Assembly (NCBI GenBank): GCA_949710005.1
Contig: OX453275.1
Location: 4,233,473 to 4,297,472, forward strand
Length of the DNA stretch: 64,000 nucleotides
From: Ricordea florida
Taxonomy: Eukaryota; Cnidaria; Anthozoa; Corallimorpharia; Ricordeidae
Direction of reading: 5' to 3'
Shown: piece after piece, positions 22,913 through 53,158 of the stretch
How positions within the stretch are numbered: position 1 is the first letter of the stretch
Layout of the letters: each line of letters opens with the position of its first letter
The notes under the pieces: model-generated
Databases searched by the model: none
What the model was told of the DNA's origin: nothing
Seen by the model: the letters and a program-made list of their open reading frames with translations, nothing else
Translations under genes and position numbers: made by a program

Positions 22913-23890
22913 ATGATGTCAAAAATATATTATTCGGCTGGGGGGTATTGGAAAGGATATTCCGCAATTTCTAAATTAGCCGAGAAGGCGAAAGTAAGTA
23001 AAAATGAGGCAAAACAATGGTTGCAGAAACAGGCAATATGGCAAATCTATCTTCCAGCCCCAAAATATATACCTAGACCGCATTGGATGGTGGATAAACC
23101 AAATCAGATTCACCAAGCAGATTTATTATTTTTACCGCATGATAGAGTTGGAAGAAAAACATATAAATATGCGTTAGTTGTGGTTGATATCACCTCGAGA
23201 TATAAAGATGCAGAGCCATTAACCTCAAAAGAAAGTCGAGAGATATCAGAAGCTTTTAAGAAAATATATTCTAGAAGATTGAAATATCCTAAAACATTAA
23301 TGGTTGATCCAGGAAAAGAATTTATGGGCAAAGTTGGTAAACTCATGAATTACCATAATGTAAGAATACAAAGAAGTGAAGCTGGTAATCACAGAGCCCA
23401 AGCATTTGTGGAAAACGCAAACAGAATATTAGGAGAAAGATTATTTAGTCATCAATATGCGCAAGAAATGATTAGTGATACCAGATCTAGAGTATGGGTG
23501 AAAAGATTACCAGCTATTCTAAAAACTTTAAATAATACAAAAACTAGAATAACCGGTAAAGAGCCTGATGAGGCTATAAAAATGAAAGAACTCGATTTTG
23601 AACCTAAAAATTATCAGCGAGAGGTAGGGCTTGACGAGGCTAGATTGCCTCCTAGTGTTAAAGTTAGATATTTATTATCTCCGGGTGAACTTGAGGGCGG
23701 AGAAAAAATAAGGGCAACAGATCCTATTTGGAGTCCCAAAATTTATTATATTTCCAGAGGCGTGGTTTCGCCCAATCAGCCAGTTTTATATTATTTAATT
23801 GACGGGCCTAGTAGGGGATTTGTAAGGGAAGAATTACAGATTATTCCTTATGATACAGAACTTCCGCCAGATTCTGTTTTGAAACGATAA
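22913..23890 (+). CDS. Polinton-type DDE integrase, 325 aa
   Basis: RVE-family integrase. An N-terminal helical region (about 15-45) precedes the catalytic core with D70 (HQAD), D132 (MVDPG) and E167 (AFVE); the second and third acidic residues are 35 apart, the classic DD35E spacing. The C-terminal part (about 245-320) has short strands (KVRYLLSPG, PVLYYLIDG) resembling the SH3-like or chromo-type DNA-binding tail of Polinton integrases. It is divergent from the capsid side. Its last 43 bp overlap the 3' end of the oppositely oriented polymerase gene. Intact. Confidence 0.95.
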   Translation: MMSKIYYSAGGYWKGYSAISKLAEKAKVSKNEAKQWLQKQAIWQIYLPAPKYIPRPHWMVDKPNQIHQADLLFLPHDRVGRKTYKYALVVVDITSRYKDAEPLTSKESREISEAFKKIYSRRLKYPKTLMVDPGKEFMGKVGKLMNYHNVRIQRSEAGNHRAQAFVENANRILGERLFSHQYAQEMISDTRSRVWVKRLPAILKTLNNTKTRITGKEPDEAIKMKELDFEPKNYQREVGLDEARLPPSVKVRYLLSPGELEGGEKIRATDPIWSPKIYYISRGVVSPNQPVLYYLIDGPSRGFVREELQIIPYDTELPPDSVLKR

Positions 23891-26800
23891 TGCCCATATG
23901 CAAAAGTATTTATTCCATCCTCACAAATTATTCTCTTATCATCATCGGCAGATAGTGCAACTTTATTAACCGTTTCAGAATAAATATCATGTAAACGGCT
24001 TCTTATTACATTCATCTTTCTCATCTGGGGTTCTTTATTAAATAGACATCTCTTATAATCATCAAAGTTTATGGTCTTTTTTACTACTGATGTCTTTACC
24101 CCTTTATCCTTTTTTATCTCTTCTTCATTATCCATCCTATATGAGTATAGCTTTGCTCGTAGACCGACAAATTCGATTATCTGTTCGCCCCCGGCTTCAT
24201 CCTTAAACATATTTATTACTTTCTTATTCACATCAGTCTTAATACCTGATGGATGATTTTTTGTAAAGTTGCTTGTGTCAAACTTATACTTTACATCTGG
24301 GCTTATATCTTTATAGAAATCATCTGTTTCTATATCATAAACAAGACTGTCTGTGTCTGTAAACAACAATTTTGCTTTTTCCTCATATTTTGGTTTTATA
24401 TAATTATAATGAAAATCATACATTGTTGTTTTACTTAGATCTAGAATACACATGCCTAAATAAACAGGTTTATTGAATACTAACTTTTTTTTCTTCATAT
24501 GGATGGCTACAAGATTTTCACAAAAGATAGTGCGATGTTGATAGTTAGGTTTTGTTATTAATTTTTTCGCATCTTTTTTATTTGTAACTAATTTAATGTC
24601 AACCCTATTTCTAATGTTTTCCATTGTTTTACCAAATACTGAGTTATTCATTAACTTAAAGAAATCTTTCTCAAAATCATTCTTTGCTTCAGCCCTGAGT
24701 TCGGTATTCAAATCGATGTAAGGTTTTAACCAAGCCGATTCTTCAAATGTAATTCCTCTATGAATCTTTGTTATTTTTAATCCCAAACTTTCGTAAAGTT
24801 TTAGTGTTTCATGATGAACAACATAATTTACCTTATTGTTTAGGTTTGGGATTAATTTCTCCACTTTATTAACTACAAGCCTTTCGGGGGCTAGAGGATA
24901 ATCATTATGTAAATCATGCAGGTTATTTGAGTATTCTAAATCAACCTCTAATATACATGGTATATTTTCCCAGTCTGAAAAATCTTTATCAGTCATCCAT
25001 CTAAAACCGTGAGTAGGTAGCGGGTTACTCATTCCACCGCCATATAAATTATTTGCGTCGAGATATATAATATAACTTATTATTTTGTTAATATCAAAGT
25101 TTTTCATGAATGGGTTGTTTGCTTTCCCATATCTAGTAGAAATCATAGATACGCCGCCCCGAATACCTCTCTCAATCATAAGCAGCATATCTATGTCAGT
25201 TAACAACTCTAAATTTACTTTTGTTATCTTTAATGCGGCATCCCAAGCTAGCCCGGGCGCGGTATAATAATGTGCAGGATCTAATCCATAGTTTTTACTA
25301 CAAACATCTCTAAAATTCTCGAATACATCGGCTAAAAGTAATACATCTGACATAAGATATAAGTTATGATATTCCCTCATAGTTTTCATATTAAAAGTTT
25401 TCCAAACATTTTGCGCATGTTTATAATCATTATCTGATATATTTTCATCGTTTAGTATTGAATAGAATGCATCCTTTGGCGGAAGTTGGTTTGTACTTAG
25501 TTTATCTAATCCATCAAACCAATCATATGGAAATACGCCCTTTCTCAGCAATAAATTTAATTCTTCACCTTTACAGAAAATATTTAAGTTTTTGAAAGAT
25601 TCTTTTGGTAAATTATTTACTAATTTATCTAGACTTGACGCCATAAATTTAAATGAATCTATGAATCTAATATCACGCTTCACCTCAATCTGCTTACCTT
25701 CTTTATTTATAAATTCATCAACCACAATCTGCTTTGTGAAAGAAATATACTTTTCCTCATTATTTGGTATGCAGTTTATTTTACCTTCTGTTACACCGAG
25801 ATTCTTGATAAAAATATGCGCATCATATCCAGATAGATTATGAAATATTACTGGGATGAATTTTGGTATCTTATAATTTAAGTTACATTCATTATGGGCT
25901 GCTCCTCTATACTTTCCTGTAAGGTGGCAGTGATCTAATACCTTATCTTCTCCTAATTTTTCTTCACATATATGGCAGTAAATGGCATTTTCATATTCTT
26001 TTTTATCCATTTCTGACATATCCTCCGCCTTCTTATGATATTTTGTCTTATTATAAATTTCCTTAATATCTTTCTCCAAATTTTCTATAAATATCTGCGG
26101 TATATCATCATCTGGGGATTTAGCGGTATATCTTACAAGCTTGGGTGGAAATATTTTATCATCAAAAGACTTTATTAGATAGCTGAATCCTGATGCTTTA
26201 TGTTTCTGATATTGATTAGTATAACTTTCTCTTTCATTTGGTGAGCAGGTATGTATTTTCTCTGGATAACACTCAAAGTCCGCGTATACAACAAATGGCA
26301 CTCGCATTTTTCTATTATAATTATTAAATTTAATATACTTTGGATTGCCATCTTCATCTTTTGGCATTTCAATCTTAACTTCTTTATTTGCGCCGCAATA
26401 TTCTAGATGTTTTTCCAACGATTTTTCTGACTGAAATGCGTTTAAACATCTAGGGCAAAAATGCATCTTAGATTTATGTTTACTAACTTTTGCGGCTAAC
26501 AATCTACTCATATTCTTTATCCAACAATAGTGGTTATTTTCATCTTCTGATATTAAAAGTAGGTTGATTAGATAACCTTTTTGTTTTTTACTTATTCTTA
26601 GTGGGTATACATCATCATTATCATATCCATAGACATTAATCGTGTAATATGGATTTTGCTTTTCAAACCTATCAATCTGTTTTAATGAAGTGGGGAATTC
26701 TATTCCTGTCCAGTCGAAATTCTTCGAATTTTCAACCATTTCCTTGTTTTTTCTCTCTGGGTGAGTTTTTTTTATGTAAACAGCAGATGTAACGGCCCAC

Positions 26801-27780
26801 TTAAAACACTCATGATCATTCTCATTCCTAACATTAATAATCGCATTTTTTACCGCTAATTTTTGTGGTAATTCAATATATGAACTTCCAACAAAGGGTT
26901 CGAAAGGATCGATGTTTATATCAAAATATTCAACTTGATAAAATTGCCAACCAGAACCTTCATTTTGAAACTTTTCAACCTTTTCAAGTTGATGATTTGT
27001 CATAGTATTAAATAATTCAGATAAATCAGTTGATGAAGTAATCGTTTCTACTGTTGAATGAAAGTATCCATAGTTTTCGTCGGTCTGTCTTGTGGCGGGA
27101 TTCTTTTTTATAAACTTACATGTAAATAAAAATTTTATCTTTATCGGTTTCTTTTGCTTGTTAATTAGTTCAATAACTTTTGGTTTGATTTTATTAATAA
27201 ATGTTTTAGGACCATACCCTTTTTTCCCATCTATCCTGTGGGTTTTTAGATATCCCCTCAATGCTGTTTGTTGTTCTTTTGGTTCAAATCGGTTAACCTT
27301 TTCATTCAATTCATCTCTAGCACTATCAGATATATTTACCTTTCTTTTGGATTTTTGTGATTTATTATTAGTAAGTTCAGAAATATTTTTATTTATTAGA
27401 TCTGTAAGTACTTCCTCATTCTTTGTCTTGAATAATCGGTTAACCTTTTTCTTCAAACCATCAACTCGTTTATTTACAGTCTTTTTGATTGGTTTTGGGA
27501 TATAAGATAGTATCCAATCCGTGAACTTTTTAATCTCTTTATTTATAGGATTGGAAACTTTACTTGCTAATTTTTTAAGTGAAATAGGCCGAAATGTTGG
27601 TTGAGAAGGTTTGAGAACAGGAATATTAATCTCTGGTACCGGCTCATCAAAAATAGGCCCTTGCGGGGTTAAAACATTTTCTAAAGCTTCAATAAGTTGC
27701 GCTCTTCGCAACCTATAATATCTCGGTATCCCGCGCTCTTTAGCGAGAAGTTTAAGTTCTTTCACGTTTTTCTGTTCCAT
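23848..27780 (-). CDS. Protein-primed-type family B DNA polymerase, about 1310 aa
   Basis: Polinton PolB. The start is at ATG 27780; the frame is open upstream only to a TTG. In order: SAP-like N-terminus (KELKLLAKERGIPRYY) inside the terminal repeat; Lys-rich linker; a module with ECFKWAV (about 325) and HYCWIK (about 415); a C2HC finger (about 443); Exo I YADFEC (about 500); an HNH/endonuclease VII-like insertion (CHIC at about 602, DHCHLTGKYRGAAHN at about 615-630); Exo II FHNLSGYD (about 647); Exo III YLMSD (about 810); Pol A YLDANNLYG (about 907); Pol B KLMNNSVFG (about 1047); Pol C DTDS (about 1143). All catalytic motifs are present, so the enzyme may be active. Confidence 0.95.
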   Translation of the reverse strand: MEQKNVKELKLLAKERGIPRYYRLRRAQLIEALENVLTPQGPIFDEPVPEINIPVLKPSQPTFRPISLKKLASKVSNPINKEIKKFTDWILSYIPKPIKKTVNKRVDGLKKKVNRLFKTKNEEVLTDLINKNISELTNNKSQKSKRKVNISDSARDELNEKVNRFEPKEQQTALRGYLKTHRIDGKKGYGPKTFINKIKPKVIELINKQKKPIKIKFLFTCKFIKKNPATRQTDENYGYFHSTVETITSSTDLSELFNTMTNHQLEKVEKFQNEGSGWQFYQVEYFDINIDPFEPFVGSSYIELPQKLAVKNAIINVRNENDHECFKWAVTSAVYIKKTHPERKNKEMVENSKNFDWTGIEFPTSLKQIDRFEKQNPYYTINVYGYDNDDVYPLRISKKQKGYLINLLLISEDENNHYCWIKNMSRLLAAKVSKHKSKMHFCPRCLNAFQSEKSLEKHLEYCGANKEVKIEMPKDEDGNPKYIKFNNYNRKMRVPFVVYADFECYPEKIHTCSPNERESYTNQYQKHKASGFSYLIKSFDDKIFPPKLVRYTAKSPDDDIPQIFIENLEKDIKEIYNKTKYHKKAEDMSEMDKKEYENAIYCHICEEKLGEDKVLDHCHLTGKYRGAAHNECNLNYKIPKFIPVIFHNLSGYDAHIFIKNLGVTEGKINCIPNNEEKYISFTKQIVVDEFINKEGKQIEVKRDIRFIDSFKFMASSLDKLVNNLPKESFKNLNIFCKGEELNLLLRKGVFPYDWFDGLDKLSTNQLPPKDAFYSILNDENISDNDYKHAQNVWKTFNMKTMREYHNLYLMSDVLLLADVFENFRDVCSKNYGLDPAHYYTAPGLAWDAALKITKVNLELLTDIDMLLMIERGIRGGVSMISTRYGKANNPFMKNFDINKIISYIIYLDANNLYGGGMSNPLPTHGFRWMTDKDFSDWENIPCILEVDLEYSNNLHDLHNDYPLAPERLVVNKVEKLIPNLNNKVNYVVHHETLKLYESLGLKITKIHRGITFEESAWLKPYIDLNTELRAEAKNDFEKDFFKLMNNSVFGKTMENIRNRVDIKLVTNKKDAKKLITKPNYQHRTIFCENLVAIHMKKKKLVFNKPVYLGMCILDLSKTTMYDFHYNYIKPKYEEKAKLLFTDTDSLVYDIETDDFYKDISPDVKYKFDTSNFTKNHPSGIKTDVNKKVINMFKDEAGGEQIIEFVGLRAKLYSYRMDNEEEIKKDKGVKTSVVKKTINFDDYKRCLFNKEPQMRKMNVIRSRLHDIYSETVNKVALSADDDKRIICEDGINTFAYGHYRFKTESGGSSVS

Positions 27781-28292
27781 CTTTATCAAATCATTTTAGT
27801 CCTTTAAATCTATTTTAGAATTCAATTTTTTTTAATAAAATCTCTGATAAAATTAGGCTAAACCTAAATTGTCTTGGAACCCGAAATCATTTTTATATAA
27901 AAATCTTTATCAAAATTAGTATAAACACAAATTACGCTCGTTGATGAAATCACTAACAAAATCTTTGTCAAAATTAGCTTACAACCTAAATTGTCCTGGA
28001 AGCCCGCATCGCCAGCTCGGTTTCAATTTCACATAGGCTTGATATCAACTTGGTGTCGGCTTGGCGGCAACCTGCCCACACTATTCATTGATTATCATAA
28101 ACTTAACAATATCACAGAAAGTGCCCGCCCACCCACCCAAACAACCGACATGTACTTTGTTAAATCTTTTATTATATAATAAAATGTTTCAAATCCTCAT
28201 CAATTTCACATAGGCTTGATATTACCATCAAAATCTCTATCAAAATTAGCTCACAAGCTAAATTGTCTTGGTACCCGCCTTTTTCACCTACT
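27675..28292 (-). repeat. Right terminal inverted repeat of element 2
   Basis: Inverted partner of 12375-12992, equal in length (618 bp). It carries the polymerase promoter box and the first ~35 codons of PolB. The innermost ~45 bp differ at about five positions from the left copy, all inside coding sequence. Confidence 0.9.
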
Positions 28293-28990
28293 TCCCCTGA
28301 TACTTTCGAATAAAAAAGTTACTCCCCTGCAATCTTCGGATGCGCGTTACGGTTTGCCTAAAATTTTCGGAATCTTTTTATAGACGCAAGCTTTTACAAA
28401 AAAGGTCTCCTAAAAATTTCTAACGACAGCATTGCTAGCACGAGTCCTTCATTTTTCGAACAGACCTATAAAGGTAGCTAAAACTTTCGGATGAGCCAAA
28501 AAGGCCGCCTAGGATTTTCGAGACGAATACAGTTCCCCTAAGAAATCCGAACAGATAGATAGTTTTTAGGGCAGCTCCAAATTAATGAAACAGGCTTCTA
28601 AAGCATAGAAAAATCCATTTAAGGCACTTCTGAGGTATTTGGAAAAATTTGGTCGTTGGGTGCCCCTGAAAGGTTATGCCCAATGGATAAATTTTACTCA
28701 AGATTTTTAAGAAAGTGTGATGTGACATGGTTTCGACCACGCCCACGTATACGTCAAATTCCAGAAATACTTTACATTCTTTCCAAGAAAAAACAATTTT
28801 GTCTGAAGGTACTTGAAATGATTATTCAATGGTGTCAATATGGCAGACTTAGCGTAAATATATCTTAGAAAATCCCTACAAATGATATCAAACAAAAATG
28901 CCGAAAATAGCCTCCAGGAATACCTTAACATTATTGTTAGAGCCGTAACTCCTGATGGTAACATAGGAGAGCTTGCAATTGAGTTAAGCT

Positions 28991-29336
28991 AAGGGTTTTC
29001 AGGAAGCTTTTGAAACGCTCAAACATGCTCTGATCTCTGCACCAATTCTTGCTTATCCAGATTTTACTCAGCCTTTTCATCTGTATGTTGATGCTAGCCA
29101 AACGGGCATCGGAATAACGCTAGGTCAAACCATAGGTAAAAGGGAAACTGTAGTAGCTTATGCAGGTAGAGATTTCAATGCGGCAGAGCGCAACTACAGT
29201 GCAACGGAAAGAGAGGCTCTCGCAGTTATTGATGGCATAAAACGTTTTCAATCCTATTTATATGGACGAAAATTCTATGTACATACAGATCCTAACGCTC
29301 TCAAATGGCTTATGTCAGTGCCAGACCCCACGGGCA
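28991..29336 (+). pseudogene. Ty3/Gypsy RNase H fragment
   Basis: About 115 codons read through without a stop. Recognisable RT-RNase H junction and RNase H blocks: PILAYPDF, LYVDASQTGIG, RNYSATEREALAVI, FYVHTDPNALKWL. No start, integrase or LTR is found; the frame collapses after DPTG where a LINE fragment begins. A decayed insertion. The 28675-28990 stretch before it holds no gene. Confidence 0.85.
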
Positions 29337-29501
29337 GTATTGCAGGTCACTTATAAAACAGGCGAGTACATTACTGAGGCTCACAATGTTCTCATTTGTG
29401 GTCATGATGACATCAGTGAGGGATTTAGTGGTACCAGTGATTCCGCTTGTAGGTTTCTTAACCAGCTGGTTTAAGTTGAACGTTGAGATTAAGTCCCGCA
29501 A
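29310..29501 (-). pseudogene. Non-LTR retrotransposon endonuclease fragment
   Basis: Minus-strand frame with the pattern FNLNQLVKKPTSGITGTTKS, then LTDVIMTTN, typical of the APE-type endonuclease of L2/CR1-like LINEs (F.L.QLV..PTR.T...LID...TN). It is a short fragment joined directly to the Gypsy fragment. Confidence 0.6.
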
Positions 29502-30843
29502 TGATTTAGTCTCAAGGTTAGAGGCCAGCAGTTTGCAATTTAGGTTTCAAAGTATAATAATATTCAAGTACAGGAGTAATGCATCAACGAAGCTTTTGCT
29601 GAGCAAGAGTTCGAAGCAGCTGGTTGGTGTATCTGGAAGCTGGCTCAGTATATATGGGAGAATATAGAGCAAAAACAATTTGAAAGTGGAAAAGAAAAAC
29701 AGAGAACTTGTTCAGTAGCAAAATTATAGAAAACGAACATCTTCAGAAGAGCAGAGGGCAACTGAAAAATTAATGTTTATTTAAGAAGTACTTTTTGAGG
29801 TCATGGAGCATCTAGGGCTTCAGCAGACGAAACAGAAAGATCTAGTGCTTACATAAGGCATTATAGAGTATCCAAAGCTTTGCCAGAAGAAAGAGCAAAA
29901 GCTGCTGCTTACATGAAAAGTTACAGAGCAAACAAAAATGATATTTTTAAGCTTAAAAACGTCGAAATCATGTTCGCTCAGGCTTTTACTTTTTCAATTT
30001 GTTTTTCTTTTATACTTTTTGAATTTTTTTTTTCATGTTTTCGTTTTTACTTTTCCAGTTTTCGTTTTGATTTAATTTTCTCGTTATTTATAATTAAATT
30101 TTGTTTTCAAGGTTTTAAAATTGAAGCCGCGCAGAGCGGGTTTGTTGGCGATGTCATATGAACTGTTTTTATGAACTGCGTTTTACAAAGAAATGTATGA
30201 AATTTTATCTCGCGAGTAATTCGGCTAGGCGAGATATCCCTTCGTTCCGGGATACCTTTATCCATACAAACGGGGCCTAACATAGGCGAGGCGAGACGTC
30301 CCTTCCACCCGAGCCAACTCTCTCCATGTAAACAGTTTGTCCCTTCGTCGCGGGACACGGGTCATAATTGAGCATGCTCAGCACTTTCCCGCGCATTATT
30401 CACTCGCCCCAGTCCATGTAAGGACTTGTAAACGAACGCCAAAAGTATCCCACAGCCCGCAGTGATCGTACCGGCAGGTCTAGTATCCGTTTATCTTGGA
30501 TCACGTGATGAAAGAAAGATTTCACTGTGTCACAAAGTCAGGAGTGCATTCCGCTGTACACGATAATTATTCAGGGATATTTTTTCTCTGTAAAAGTTCC
30601 ATTATAGTGTTTTAATCAAAATAAAATTAACCCTAAATAAGTTCCGCTGTGTTATTCAACTGCCACGGAGTTTTAGACGCATCAAAATGATGATTTCTCT
30701 GATTGGAATAGACGGGAGACACTTAAAATTCCTTTAAAACGAGAGTGTATTTGGTGTCTTGTCCAAACAGGAAAGGCTTTTTAGAGTATTTTGTCCGAAA
30801 CAGGTTCGATTCAGTAATTCAAATACTCGAAAGCACCCCTATA
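29502..30843. other. Repeat-rich noncoding stretch
   Basis: No gene is supported. A short frame near 29830-29940 has Ala/Arg/Tyr repeats (AYIRHYR, then AAAYMKSYR) like those in some cnidarian transposon proteins, too weak to name. At 30200-30420 lies a GC-richer repeat with two CGAGACG/CGAGATA...CCCTTCG boxes, probably a MITE relic. Confidence 0.35.
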
Positions 30844-31078
30844 AGAGGGTCTCAATGGGGTTAACCGTTAGCCGTAAAACGGGCAAAAATTTAGCCGTTA
30901 GGCGTAAATATTAGAAAAATTTTAGCCGTTAGCCGTAAAAAATGTTAACCGTTAGCCGTAAAACAGCCAAAAATATTAACTGTTATCTGTAAAACAGTAA
31001 AAAATATTAACCGTTCGCCGTAAAACAGCCAAAAATATTAACCGTTAGCTGTAAAAGTCATCATCCAATTGAGACCCT
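30844..31078. mobile_element. 235-bp MITE with internal minisatellite
   Basis: Terminal AGAGGGTCTCAAT is mirrored by ATTGAGACCCT, and CCTATA flanks both sides (30838-30843 and 31079-31084). Inside are about six degenerate units of AACCGTTAGCCGTAAAA with a spacer. No coding capacity. Confidence 0.7.
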
Positions 31079-31084
31079 CCTATA

Positions 31085-32027
31085 ACCAAACAGGGGTCAG
31101 GCACCCCCCCCCACCCCATCCGGGGGTTACCGTGATACCGTAAAACCGCACAGACAAAAGTGGAAACACCGCAATCACGCTGTAAAACTGCACTTTAAGG
31201 CGACTTAAAATTTGAAAAAACACAAACCTGTCAATATCTTCACAGGCAAAATTCAATATCATTGCAAATCCCAATAAATCTAATTTTCTGCGTGAATGAT
31301 AATAATGCTGTAATGCCACAAGCCCTTACGTCTCACCAAGAGAACTTGGTCCCACCAGGAGCCCATTACCGGCTCCTGGTCCCACTCAATAACCAGTTTC
31401 TTACAAACGACTTATCGACGCTATCAGAAGAACAGAATTGATGAACGAATAAGTAGATCGACAAAAAGCAACTGACCAATAATCATTTAATCCTTCCTGT
31501 CAATCACATTAAGGCTTTACCAATCAACAGCCAGTAACATCGCGGCCTATACACAGCCAATTACAAAATGAATATAATATAACCAGCTGTTGATTATATT
31601 TTCTATGAAGTAAGTCTCCTAGTACCATGTTGTAGATAAGTCAATAAACAGCAATGACAGCACCCAATAACAGTTCTTTTTAAAAGAACTTGCATGCGCT
31701 ATCGTAAAACCCCGTTAAATTGTCACATAGCTTTGGCTTTAAATGGAATTAAAGATCTTTCTTTTCTTGCACTGGCGAAAGTGACCACTAAAACTTCTGG
31801 GATACCAGTTGGTCGCGTTTAGTGCAAGTATAGCAAATTTGGCACTCTTAAGACGACGCTCAAGTCGGCATTATGACGGAAATATATTTTTTCCCAACGA
31901 GCCGTCGTCATAAAGCAGGTTGTGTCATCTCAAAATGGAATTTGGTTTATACAATTAGCGTTCCTCTCCCCTAGTACCTCTTGGATCGGGCGTTATAACA
32001 GTCCTAGTAATTTTAAGGAATGCGATA
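31085..32027. other. Noncoding stretch
   Basis: Contains a C-run (CACCCCCCCCCCACCCC near 31099) and a 13-bp hairpin-like GAGAACTTGGTCCCACCAGG region near 31340. No gene seen. Confidence 0.4.
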
Positions 32028-32300
32028 GCCGTGTGGCAAGCGTTCCCGTGTGGTTTCGGCCGGAGCAAACAAAGACCGTGCCACAATGAGGCGAGTAAAA
32101 GAGGGGGGAAGGGGAGGGGAAGATCGACAGGAAACGCGTTTCTTTCTCTCCTCTCCCCCTCCCCACTCTTTCATATTTTGTTGGCTCTCGCTCCATTTTT
32201 CGCGCGGCCAAAACAGAAAACGTGTTCCTCTTTCCTAGATCTTTCTTTCTTCCGAAACCGCACGGAAACACTTACACTTGCTACGCAGGCTAGGAATTAA
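32028..32300. repeat. Long imperfect inverted repeat (foldback element)
   Basis: The left arm (GCAAGCGTTCCCGTGTGGTTTCGG, then a purine-rich GGGGAAGGGGAGGGG tract) is mirrored by a right arm (CTCCCCCTCCCC, then CCGAAACCGCACGG). Short frames on the two strands therefore share the peptide FPCGFGR by symmetry. Probably a MITE; no coding function. Confidence 0.65.
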
Positions 32301-32837
32301 TGCGATGTCCTCGCCACTTCGCCTCACAACAGCTTCCATAGTTTTGTGATACTGCTTCAAATTCAAGTTGCAAAAGATTGGTCAAATTGAGGTGGCTTTG
32401 TTACAAGCAGATGTTTTGATAACCAACCCACCTCTATAAAGATCGCCAACTGGCCTTGCAGTATGCGACGACCTGCGCGATCAGGCTGAAAGGCGTTATG
32501 GGATTGTAAACTGATCATACTACAGTATGCCCTTAGCGCTTACTTGCCAGGTATATTGCTTTTGCAAACATGTGTGAACCTTGGAAAAAGCACCATAATT
32601 GCGCTGCAAAGGCTTTTCTTAAAAAAAAAAACCAGCCTGTCAAACGCCCGATCAAGAACATAAAGGAGGAAAACGGCGACAGGCCACTGGTTTCTAAAAC
32701 CGCCAAGAGACTGAGTTCTACTATCAAGCCCATGCCTTTTTCTTCCGAAAGCAAACCTCGATATCAAAGCACGAGGCGCAGTGTTCCTCCATATTGGATC
32801 AGTGGAAGTGAAAACGTTTTTAGTGTAGCAATTTACT

Positions 32838-53158
<20,321 letters not shown>

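Larger units (their letters stand above)
12375..28292. mobile_element. Complete Polinton/Maverick-type element 2 (15.9 kb)
   Basis: The ends are AGTAGGTG (12375) and CACCTACT (28292), followed inward by inverted repeats of 618 bp on each side. The flanks share CTTCCCC (12368-12374 and 28291-28297). Depending on where the symmetric AG end is set, this is a 5-bp TCCCC or 6-bp TTCCCC target duplication. Polintons are known for 15-20 kb size, AG-type termini and about 6-bp duplications. All genes seen are open: PolB, integrase, capsid-like proteins, packaging ATPase, SSB-like protein and membrane proteins. No adenain-like protease gene is recognisable. The intact frames and matching repeats suggest a young insertion. 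Confidence 0.92.
12086..28668. mobile_element. Foldback DNA transposon split by element 2
   Basis: CAGGGGCACCCAACGA at 12086-12101 is repeated in inverse orientation ending at 28668. It is flanked on both sides by the direct 6-bp repeat AAAGGT (12080-12085 and 28669-28674). Both arms carry degenerate copies of CCTAGAATTTTCG in the same orientation. Removing element 2 leaves a transposon of about 655 bp with no coding capacity. The superfamily is unresolved; a 6-bp duplication is unusual for common MITEs. Confidence 0.75.

Noticed and set aside
27781..27789. Upstream TTG as start of PolB and of the zinc-repeat gene
   Set aside because: Eukaryotic-type expression favours the ATG nine bases downstream; the earlier ATG is followed directly by a stop.
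31993..32300. Opposite-strand frames sharing FPCGFGR
   Set aside because: The shared peptide follows from inverted-repeat symmetry, not from coding selection.
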